DNA from: Lactifluus volemus
Taxonomy: Eukaryota > Basidiomycota > Agaricomycetes > Russulales > Russulaceae
DNA length: 11,112 bases
Direction of reading: 5' to 3'
NCBI GenBank assembly: GCA_022376515.1
Contig: WTXI01000617.1
Coordinates: forward strand, 1-11,112
Positions 1-7,494 of the stretch are shown piece after piece. How positions within the stretch are numbered: the first letter of the stretch is position 1; each line of letters opens with the position of its first letter. The notes below the pieces were generated by a model that saw only the letters and a program-made list of their open reading frames with translations, was not told the DNA's origin and searched no databases. A program made the translations under genes and the position numbers.

Positions 1-54
1 TCAAATCGTACGCGTTTGCCGCCGGATCGAGTGCCAAGACGGATGCACAAGTCG

Positions 55-110
55 GTACGTTATCGTGACCCGACCTCTCTCATCGTCTCTTATCAACATG
101 TGATTTTCAG
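55..110 (+). other. Intron in NWD gene (56 bp, phase 1)
   Basis: Donor GTACGT and acceptor TTTTCAG. Joining base 54 to base 111 gives a continuous helical reading (SSAKTDAQVANLASNNVERL) that continues RKAVVQLRDLR, whereas reading through does not. Phase-correct joining makes this call fairly solid. Confidence 0.75.
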
Positions 111-283
111 CAAACCTGGCTTCGAACAATGTCGAACGCCTCCGCAAGGCCGTCGTCCAACTACGAGATCTACGAGGAAATTCCCCACAGATGTTGCTGT
201 CCCCGCTGTCGCTCCTGTCCCTGAAATGCGAAACGATGTGAGAACACAGGAAACGGATATATCGAATCAAGCATCGGATACTG

Positions 284-331
284 GTGCGTCATTCTCACAG
301 TCACAAAGCCATAGATCATCGGTTTGACCAG
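284..331 (+). other. Probable intron before the NACHT domain (48 bp, phase 0)
   Basis: Donor GTGCGT, acceptor GACCAG. Removing it joins the helical N-terminal frame (ending HRIL at 283) to SKIELNAIIGESPLLGG at 332 in the same frame. The upstream exon carries a TGA at 239-241 in that frame, so the exact exon frame is less certain. Confidence 0.55.
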
Positions 332-493
332 AGTAAAATAGAATTGAATGCAATAATCGGGGAAAGCCCTCTTTTGGGAGGATGGCGATTCAAAGATAGA
401 CAGGGCTGTTATCGAGACACACGCAAACATTTCTTGGACCACATCGTCGAGTGGGTCAAGAATCCCGAATCCGACCGTGGCCTCGTGCTCCTT

Positions 494-519
494 GGCCAGG
501 CAGGCACGGGAAAGTCCTC
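494..519 (+). other. NACHT Walker A (P-loop)
   Basis: Reads GQAGTGKSS, matching GxxxxGK[ST], preceded by DRGLVLL. Immediately after the second Ser the frame shifts: the next recognisable stretch IAHEIALQFDETYLGSYIAF is in another frame, as expected if one base of a TCN serine codon is missing at 519/520. Confidence 0.9.
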
Positions 520-789
520 ATTGCGCATGAGATCGCACTTCAATTCGACGAGACGTATCTCGGTTCTTATATTGCTTTTGTGCGGAAGGAGAAACGCAAG
601 GAGTCCAACGACGAGGCTTATCATTTCTTTACGACTCTTGCCGCGGCCTCTCCGATCGCTATCCCTCAGTTCAAGCTCGCCCTCAAGAGGGCCATTGCAA
701 GTGATCCGTCTTTTGGGACTACCCGAGATCCTCGTAGACTTTTTACACGGCTCCTCGTTAATCCACTCAAGAGCGTACCACTTGTTGAT

Positions 790-821
790 CCAATTCTCAT
801 CATCATCGATGGTTGGATGAG
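790..821 (+). other. NACHT Walker B region, one base short
   Basis: PILIIID is read in one frame and LDESG in the next. The codon between has only two bases (GG at 811-812), where the family normally has Ala (IDALDE). So the acidic Walker B motif is present but split by a single-base loss. Confidence 0.8.
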
Positions 822-1866
822 AGTGGTATCACAATTGGCGGAAATGCACTGCACACGTTTCTTGCCAACGTCTCATCGACCTCCCCCGAACGTTCGCATA
901 CTCTCATCACGTCGAGGTCGGAAGATGACATCGAACAGGCATTCGCCGACGCGCGGTCCGTCCATACACTGTACATGGATGACGCCCAACTGGCTGCCAA
1001 TACGGAACAAGATATTGGCTTGTATATTCAGAGCAAGCTCCGCAAGGACGTGTTCAATGATCACGGTAGCAAGCTAGTGCAGGCGTCACAGGGCTTGTTT
1101 CAATGGGCGGCCGTTGCATGTGGTTTCATAAACAGCCCTGCCAATCTTGGCCTTAGCTAACGAATGTGTACAGCGCCTGTTGGCACCCTCTCGAGGTCGC
1201 AGTGGTGAAGGTCCGCTGGACAACTTGTACGAAGAAGTGCTCCAAGGGTACTTTAATTCAGATGAAGCCCAAGTTCTGTTTCGGTCCATCATGGGACAAC
1301 TTTTTGCCGCTATCGAACCCCTCTCCATCAATTCTTTGGATCTCTGCGACAGCATGCACCATTGTTCACCCCGAAGATTCCAACCTGGTCGTCAGAATTC
1401 TCCGCTGCCTCGGCTCGCTGCTGAGTAACGTCACATCACATGATCAAACGCGCCCATCCTTCCCCTCCATACATCATTCCGTGACTTTCTGACTAGTAAG
1501 AAGAGCAACGTGTTTTATGTCGATCTTGCAGATGCCCACCATGATTTGACACATTCCTGCCTCGGTTTAATGCTCGATGGCCTCAAATTCAACATGTGCA
1601 GACTCGAGTCGTCATATCTCGCCAACAGCGACGTCCCAGACTTGGAATCCCGAATCGCCAAATATATTCCGTCTGCTCTACAATATGGTTGTATTTACTG
1701 GGGCGATCATTTGCGCCGTCTTGCCTTCGATCACGAGGTCCTCAAAAAAGTTCGATTGCTCCTCGAAACAAAGTTTCTGTTTTGGCTGGAAGTGCTTAGT
1801 GTCAAGAAGAGTGTCGGCGTTGCTTCACGAGCATTGTCATCCCTGTCGGTATGGTTGCTGCGCGAG

Positions 1867-1925
1867 GTATGTACACCGCATAATTGAATGTGACATGTAG
1901 TGACTTGAGCGTGAAATCGCAATAG
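1867..1925 (+). other. Probable intron between NACHT module and pre-WD linker (59 bp)
   Basis: Canonical GTATGT donor and AATAG acceptor. The upstream exon ends LSSLSVWLLRE; the downstream exon reads FTNGSEELLGLVKDGSSF. Joining needs one extra base at the junction to keep frame. A weaker donor at 1871 (GTACAC) would keep frame without a missing base. Confidence 0.6.
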
Positions 1926-2235
1926 CGTTCACAAACGGAAGTGAAGAATTGTTGGGATTGGTGAAGGATGGATCTTCATTCGTGCGGTATTTCGGAAAGG
2001 CGGTGGCTCGAAGTGCACCACATATCTACGTCTCTGCCCTGCCTTTCGCGCCAGCCTCTTCCCAGATCCTTCATCAATACCTTCCCGAATTTCCTCGGAC
2101 ATTGAGGTTGGAACGCGGGCGGTTGTCGCATTGGCCTGAATTGGAAATGACGATTAAGGCACATGACAGTGTCTTTGTGTTGCATTCTCCCCGGACGGGG
2201 AGCGTATCGCATCGGCCTCTGATCAAACGATTCGG

Positions 2236-3866
2236 GTGTGGGATGCCACAACAGGACAGATTGTAGCGGGCCCATTTACTGGACACACCGATTCGGTCAT
2301 CTGTTGCATTCTCACCAGACGGGGAGCGTATCGCATCGGCCTCTTTGATCGCACGATTCGGGTGTGGGATGCCACAACAGGACAGATTGTATCGGGCCCA
2401 TTTACTGGACACACCATTCGGTCATCTGTTGCATTCTCACCAGATGGGGAGCGTATCGCATCGGCCTCGATGATCACACGATTCGGGTGTGGGATGCCAC
2501 AACAGGACAGATTGTAGCGGGCCCATTTACTGGACACACCGATTCGGTCATCTCTGTTGCATTCTCACCAGACGGGGAGCGTATCGCATCGGCCTCGATG
2601 ATCACACGATTCGGGTGTGGGATGCCACAACAGGACAGATTGTAGCGGGCCCATTTACTGGACACACCAATTGGTCTTCTCTGTTGCATTCTCACCAGAC
2701 GGGGAGCGTATCGCATCGGCCTCTATGATGCACGATTCGGGTGTGGGATGCCACAACAGGACAGATTGTAGCGGGCCCATTTACTGGACACACCATTGGG
2801 TCTTCTCTGTTGCATTCTCACCAGACGGGGAGCGTATCGCATCGGCCTCGAATGATCGACGATTCGGGTGTGGGATGCCACAACAGGACAGATTGTAGCG
2901 GGCCCATTTACTGGACACACCGATTCGGTCTTCTCTGTTGCATTCTCACCAGACGGGGAGCGTATCGCATCGGCCTCGGATGATGCACGATTCGGGTGTG
3001 GGATGCCACAACAGGACAGATTTAGCGGCCCATTTACTGGACACACCGATTCGGTCAGATCTGTTGCATTCTCACCAGACGGGGAGCGTATCGCATCGGC
3101 CTCGCGATGATGATTCGGGTGTGGGATGCCACAACAGGACAGATTGTAGCGGGCCCATTTACTGGACACACCGATTCAGTCACATCTGTTGCATTCTCAC
3201 CAGACGGGGAGCGTATCGCATCGGCCTCTGATGATCACATTCGGGTGTGGGATGCCACAACAGGACAGATTGTAGGGCCCATTTACTGGACACACCATTG
3301 GTCAATCTGTTGCATTCTCACCAGATGGGGAGCGTATCGCATCGGCCTCGGATGATGCACGATTCGGGTGTGGGATGCCACAACAGGACAGATTGTAGGG
3401 CCCATTTACTGGACACACAACTGGGTCTACTCTGTTGCATTCTCACCAGACGGGGAGCATATCGCATCGGCCTCGAATGATCACACGATTCGGGTGTGGG
3501 ATGCCACAACAGGACAGATTGTAGCGGGCCCATTTACTGGACACACCGTTCGGTCATCTGTTGCATTCTCACCAGACGGGGAGCGTATCGCATCGGCCTC
3601 GTATGATCGCACGATTCGGGTGTGGGATCAGGACAGATTGTAGCGGGCCCATTTACTGGACACACCGATTGGTCTTCTCTGTTGCATTCTCACCAGACGG
3701 GGAGCGTATCGCATCGGCCTCGTGATCGCACAATTCGGGTGTGGGATGCCACAACAGGACAGATTGTAGCGGGCCCATTTACTGGACACACCGATTCGGT
3801 CAGATCTGTTGCATTCTCACCAGATGGAGAGCGTATCGCATCGGGCTCTTTGATCACACGATTCGG
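2236..3866 (+). repeat. Tandem WD40 repeat array, 13 full units, nearly identical
   Basis: Each unit encodes a 43-residue WD40 repeat (ideal 129 bp) whose core is [20 protein letters not shown] followed by four variable residues, then [15 protein letters not shown]. Units start at GTGTGGGAT at 2236, 2362, 2487, 2615, 2741, 2868, 2996, 3119, 3245, 3368, 3494, 3620 and 3739; a 14th, diverged unit starts at 3867, and a partial unit precedes the array from about 2170. Lengths are 126, 125, 128, 126, 127, 128, 123, 126, 123, 126, 126, 119 and 128 bp, so none has the full 129 and the frame changes almost every unit. Near-identity indicates recent duplication or concerted evolution, as in high-internal-conservation WD40 repeats of fungal NLRs. 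As typed, the array cannot be translated as one propeller. Confidence 0.95.
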
Positions 3867-4053
3867 GTGTGGGATGTCACAACAGGATCAATTGTAGTGG
3901 CCCATTTACTATTCAGTCACATCTGTTGCATACTCACTAGGTGGACAGCATACTGCCTCAGCTTCAGACAATGGCACAACTCATTTGCTGGAGGCTGCAA
4001 CCGGAGCTGAAAGTATTAAGAATCAATTTACGGACCAAACCTCGATTGATAGT

Positions 4054-4221
4054 GATGGTTGGTTACATGGAGAAGAGAATGAACTTGTGCTTTGGATTCC
4101 CGAGCTACATAGGCCATGCCTTCATAGACCCAGCACTATCTGGATTGCAGGCAAACATGAGACACGGCTTGATCTCTCAGATTTTGCTTATGGATCGAAT
4201 TGGGCTACTAGTACATTATGA
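4054..4221 (+). other. Conserved C-terminal tail of the NWD protein
   Basis: After a decayed last WD-like unit (EAATGAESIKNQF), a single open frame reads DGWLHGEENELVLWIPELHR, then PSTIWIAGK and LDLSDFAYGSNW, ending at TGA 4219-4221. The - strand NWD gene carries the same tail ([33 protein letters not shown]), so this is a shared family segment and fixes the stop of this gene. Confidence 0.85.
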
Positions 4222-4584
4222 CAATTTATTTAAAAGAATCAATTGTATTTAAGATTCCTTGACTGTTGTCTTGCTTTGATCAGACCGAACCATGACCGTC
4301 TTCCCACTCACGAGAATCTTTTACTCAACGAAGAGATATATCAAATGTCAAGGGTTTGATTCCCTTTCTTTGCCGGAATGTATTTCCGGTTCTGTGTGAG
4401 CTTTCGTCGTCTGATTTTCCCTCCTTCTGGACTGTAACATAGATAGTCATAGTAATCGGATTTCTGCCTCCTGCGTGAACTGGCACTAAAGGACGTGACG
4501 CGTGACTGTGACTACACGCGAAAACCATGACCGACGCGCCTCACACGCGTTTGGGACTGGCAGCAACAGCCAACGACTTGCCAG
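4222..4584 (+). promoter_or_regulatory. Intergenic region: NWD 3' flank and condensin promoter
   Basis: 363 bp with no supported gene. The first part is AT-rich 3' flank; the last 90 bp hold the MCB-like cluster described separately. An ATG at 4527 opens a 22-codon frame ending with TGA at 4593-4595, overlapping the condensin start. No clear TATA box was identified. Confidence 0.6.
4498..4550 (+). promoter_or_regulatory. Cluster of MCB/E2F-like elements
   Basis: Two exact ACGCGT boxes (4498-4503, 4545-4550), one ACGCGAAAA (4516-4524, the reverse of an E2F-like TTTTCGCGT) and one ACGCGC (4534-4539) lie within 53 bp, ending 34 bp before the condensin ATG. ACGCGT is the MBF target of G1/S genes in yeasts. 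A cell-cycle role here is inferred, but it suits a condensin gene. Confidence 0.6.
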
Positions 4585-4700
4585 ATGGCGAGTGAATCCA
4601 AGAGCAGCTTCAGGCTCTACAAGATTCAGGGAACTATTCTATAGAGCATGAACATGATATACGATCGATACAACCAGGAGAGATGGACGCTTTGCTTCAA

Positions 4701-4750
4701 GTGTGTCGCAAACACTTTCACTAAGATCCTCCACTCATCGTTTATTACAG
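4701..4750 (+). other. Condensin intron 1 (50 bp, phase 0)
   Basis: GTGTGT donor, CACTAAG branch-like sequence, TTTATTACAG acceptor. It joins GEMDALLQ to KLSVCVRAIAESFEAV, the family continuation; reading through meets TAA at once. Confidence 0.85.
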
Positions 4751-5250
4751 AAGCTGTCCGTCTGTGTCCGAGCCATAGCAGAGTCCTTCGAAGCCGTTAC
4801 ATCTCCAGATACGTTTGAGATCTTGTGTTCTTTTCTCAAATGCGTCGATGTCGTGCCCGGTATCTTGATGAACAAACTACTCGACGTTATCATGTCTGGC
4901 TTTGCGCGGAGGTGGATGCTGCTGCGCACGACATCGATCACGAAGACCAGCAGACGTGCACGGACATAAAATACCGATGGAGATGTATGCCTTCTTGCTC
5001 AACTGGTCGGCCCGCTCGATGGAGAAGGTCAACGTACCCGACGAGGATGCGTCCGCTGCCGCGGCACCCGCAAAGTCTCGAAAGGGACGAGGTGGAAAGC
5101 AACGCAATCGAGAGTTGCTTCCAAGAACAAGGCAACCGAATGGTCATGGAAAGACCAAATCGTGCCTATTCTTACGTTGATCGCCAAGGTTTTGAAGTTG
5201 AAGACGTACAAGATTTGGACTGTGAGCGGGGAGAGGGATATTTTTATCGG

Positions 5251-5322
5251 GTGCGTCATTTCCTCACAAGGTCACTGTATCAGCTTCGCTTACTATAGGG
5301 AAAAATGTCCCTTGCTCGGTAG
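5251..5322 (+). other. Condensin intron (72 bp; shorter 48 bp alternative)
   Basis: Donor GTGCGT after GERDIFIG. Acceptor TAG at 5322 leads straight into GYHVTENEQYMK with the expected spacing, but needs one extra base at the junction. The alternative acceptor TATAG at 5298 follows a CTTAC branch-like motif but then leaves the frame wrong for GYHV. The donor is more certain than the acceptor. Confidence 0.6.
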
Positions 5323-5706
5323 GTGTCTCCTGCGCCTGGGTACCACGTCACGGAGAATGAGCAGTACATGAAGTCCCAGCCTATCAAGCTTGGAGTCTAT
5401 AAAGTCATCTGTCTCGCGGCGGTCAAACATCACGGGCACGGACCTGCCGCACAGACCGCGATCATGCAATCCTTCCAGGACTACGAGCACCTCTCCGAAC
5501 CCATGGCAGAGTGTCTTAACATGCTGTTGAAGGAATTTGACCATACACAACTCGGCGAGGAGATCCTCCGCGAGATCGCTGGGAAGAGCTTCAAAGCGCA
5601 AGATACCAAGGGCCCAAGGAACTTTTCTAGGTTCCTCACGCAATTGCAGAGTAGGCTCCGCGAGCAGTCCTGAAGTAGACTTGCTGCTCTCGCACTTAGA
5701 CTCAGA

Positions 5707-5771
5707 GCTGCATTTTCTTACACACACATTTTTTTCGACTGTCTATGGGACCTTACATTACATAAACACAG
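5707..5771 (+). other. Condensin intron with a lost donor (65 bp)
   Basis: Homology stops at LLLSHLDSE (5706) and resumes at SYP and MEIVEIIG after AAACACAG (5771). The intervening AT-rich 65 bp does not match the protein. The expected GT donor reads CT, so splicing here would fail as typed. Confidence 0.6.
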
Positions 5772-6267
5772 TCTTATCCGATAGCGCATGGAGATCGTCG
5801 AAATCATCGGCTGTCTCATCCACTTGCTCGGAAGACCTCACGAGCGACGCACACTAGACGCAGAAACAGCTCAACGATCTCTACGATCTGCTCCTCGAGC
5901 ACACTCTCGACCTTTCCTCCTACGTGCGCTCCAAAGTGTTCACCGTCCTCATCTGACTCTGCGACCTACCCGTGAAATTTCCCAAACAGCACCTCAACAT
6001 CACGCGTGCGGCAGTGTCCGTGCTCGAGGACAAGGTGGCGGGCGTGCGCAGGATCACGATTTGGTTGATCGTCAAGCTGATGGTGACGCATCCGTACGGA
6101 TTGACGCACGGCGGCTTGCTCGGGATGAGGAGTGGGAAGATCAGTATCGTGAAGTGGTGAAGGAGTTGCAGAAAATGGAAAAGGTGACACCCTATCTGGA
6201 AATGCGGAGAAGCGGACGGATGAGGCTGCCGGTCTTCTACGGCTCGGCTCGTAAAGAAGCAATCGCG

Positions 6268-6320
6268 GTAAATGCTGTCCCCTCAAACAACGAGTTTGTT
6301 GCTCATTTGTCGTTGAACAG
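6268..6320 (+). other. Condensin intron in acidic linker (53 bp, phase 1)
   Basis: GTAAAT donor, TGAACAG acceptor. Joining G at 6267 to AC at 6321 gives Asp and continues the acidic stretch DEVDSVMDEDEPESS in frame with the upstream GNAEKRTDEAAG frame, which also holds a TAA at 6252-6254. Confidence 0.6.
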
Positions 6321-6830
6321 ACGAGGTCGACAGTGTCATGGACGAGGACGAACCAGAGTCCTCCAGAGCCGAGGATGGTGGCGAGACCGCCTTGACATTG
6401 TCTTCCGCAAACTGCAAGAAGCTATTGAGCACCCGTGTCGCTCACGCGAGCGGTTTGCGCTCGCCGAATAAGCCATCAGCACCCGCTACGCGCTCGGAGA
6501 CCAGCCGGAAGTGCTGAGCAATACGCTTATCAAGATCCTATCGCGGCGCGCGTTCCGCTGGCGAGAGAGACCGGTACTCTGCTGCCGAAGAACAGGTCGT
6601 TTGTGGTACCGGATGAGGAATCCACCGCCGAGCGCGCAGGCGTTGATCTCAACCGTGCCTGGATCGACGCAGGGAGCTTTAACAGGGAACACCGCGAAGA
6701 AGAGCGATAACACTGGGACGCATTCGAGCTGAGCCAATACTATTTGTAGTGGGCCACGTCGCGGTCAAGCACATTGTCTACTTGGAACTCGTCAACGCGA
6801 GTGGAAGCGCCAGAACAGGAAAGGAACTAG

Positions 6831-6894
6831 GTAACTTATATGTCTTCTTACGTGCATGAACGGCTGCCTTTTTTTGCTTCTCATGTTCTTATAG
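6831..6894 (+). other. Condensin intron (64 bp, phase 1)
   Basis: GTAACT donor, TTCTTATAG acceptor preceded by a T-rich tract. The join keeps the frame of LFVVGHVAVKHIVYLELV into AEKLARGTGNDA and GEELDQVAGNAEDEI. Confidence 0.75.
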
Positions 6895-7100
6895 CTGAGA
6901 AGCTCGCAAGGGGTACCGGAAACGATGCTGCGAGTAAGGATGGGGAGGAGCTTGACCAGGTTGCTGGAAATGCGGAGGATGAGATCAGCGACCGCATAGC
7001 TACTGTGCGCGAGATGGAGCTCTTGTACGGTCCCGATTCGCTCCTCGCACTATATGTGCCTCTACTGGTCCGTATATGCGGTCGGCCCGACCAATTCAAG

Positions 7101-7155
7101 GTTCGTAAATCTCTAACATTTCGCCGCTCAGCACCAACCAAAATATTTTGGACAG
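7101..7155 (+). other. Condensin intron (55 bp, phase 0)
   Basis: GTTCGT donor, CTCTAAC branch-like motif at 7111-7117, GGACAG acceptor. It joins CGRPDQFK to NTTLRVVATLSF, the HEAT-repeat continuation. One base is then missing near 7192 before KFLCVSSQFCD. Confidence 0.8.
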
Positions 7156-7361
7156 AACACGACGCTGCGGGTGGTGGCGACGCTCTCGTTTACAAGTTCC
7201 TCTGCGTGAGCTCGCAATTCTGCGACGCAAACCATTACCTGCTCTTCCGCATCCTGGAGATGTCGAGGGACCCGAACATCCGGAGTAACATTGCGATCGC
7301 CCTCGGTGATGTCGCGGTCTCCTTCAGCACGATCGTCGATGAGAACAGCGATGAGTTGTAC

Positions 7362-7494
7362 AGTACCAGATCGGAAAACACGTGTCCACTCAACTCACAT
7401 GGGGACAACTTACTTACATGTTCACTTGCGTGTTCATCCTGTATACCCAGGCTGTGACAGTATTTTGGGCGTGTGAAACGTGAACTTGGCGTGA
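7362..7494 (+). other. Junction segment with no supported gene
   Basis: Condensin similarity ends at DELY (7361). The next 130 bp match nothing I recognise, and the usual condensin continuation after this point is not present in any frame. It could be the start of an intron (GTACCA at 7363), a breakpoint or a lost block. Confidence 0.4.

Larger units (their letters stand above)
3..4221 (+). pseudogene. NACHT-WD40 (NWD, STAND/NLR-like) gene, 5' partial, frame interrupted many times
   Basis: Signal-transducing STAND NTPase of the fungal NWD class, expected to sense a ligand through its WD40 repeats and switch through nucleotide binding at NACHT; a cytosolic non-self or allorecognition role is inferred from the family. 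Order seen: helical N-terminal exons (3-283), a NACHT lead-in (NAIIGESPLLGGWRFKDRQG), the P-loop GQAGTGKSS (494-519), Walker B PILIIID..LDE (790-821), LITSRSEDDIE, GLFQWAAVACGFI, HTSFRDFL near 1468, then the linker KYIPSAL..CIYW (about 1660-1700), FVRYFGKAVARSAPHIYVSA (1985-2038), the WD40 array and the tail. The true start lies left of the window. Frames change near 519, 811, 1158, 1340, 1362, 1454, 1866 and in almost every WD unit; a TGA at 239-241 interrupts the N-terminal frame. Either a decayed gene or an intact one whose sequence has lost bases. Family call is firm; functional status is open. Confidence 0.88.
4585..7361 (+). pseudogene. Condensin complex subunit 1 (Cnd1/Ycs4/CAP-D2), interrupted and incomplete
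   Basis: HEAT-repeat non-SMC subunit of condensin, which compacts and segregates mitotic chromosomes in the nucleus. Family segments appear in order: IQEQLQALQDSGNYSIEHEH (4596 on), EAVTSPDTFEI..DVVPGILMNKLLDV (4786-4891), HKIPMEMYAFLLNW, ATEWSWKDQI..AKVLKLKTYKIW, GYHVTENEQYMKSQPIKLGV with AVKHHGHG and AECLNMLLKEFDH (5338-5620), MEIVEIIGCLIHLLG, KFPKQHLNITRAAVSVLEDK (5973-6032), an acidic linker (DSVMDEDEPE), FRKLQEAIEHPCRSRERFAL, LFVVGHVAVKHIVYLELV, EDEISDRIATVREMELLYG, and RDPNIRSNIAIALGDVAVSF (7269-7328). ATG 4585 is chosen because MAS plus one missing base leads into IQEQLQ. Introns are kept, so this is not a retrocopy. Roughly 280 middle codons and the C-terminal third are absent. Stops at 5855, 5954 and 6469 interrupt otherwise good frames. 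Decayed duplicate or faulty sequence; family identity is secure. Confidence 0.92.

Noticed and set aside
871..910. Novel insertion-like sequence in the NACHT domain before LITSRSEDD
   Set aside because: Allowing three missing bases gives the usual family sequence (LIDLP, NVRIL), so it is a local frame artefact rather than a new motif.
2364..2898. Several ~90-aa + strand frames ending in the same CGMPQQDRL
   Set aside because: These are out-of-phase readings of the same WD unit created by the frame changes, not separate small genes.
2723..3169. 148-aa open frame on the - strand across the WD array
   Set aside because: It is an antisense reading of the tandem repeat; the WD40 signature is on the + strand.
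2236..3866. Regularly spaced near-identical repeats resembling a CRISPR or satellite array
   Set aside because: The whole ~126-bp unit is conserved, it encodes WD40 cores ([15 protein letters not shown]), and there are no unique spacers.
5293..5727. 144-aa open frame on the - strand
   Set aside because: It lies opposite the best conserved condensin exon and has no recognisable motif.
4585..7361. Processed (retro) copy of condensin
   Set aside because: Several introns with GT..AG borders and phase-correct joins are retained, and a promoter-like MCB cluster precedes the start.
7362..7494. Transposon insertion at the condensin breakpoint
   Set aside because: No terminal repeats, target duplication or transposase-like reading could be seen.
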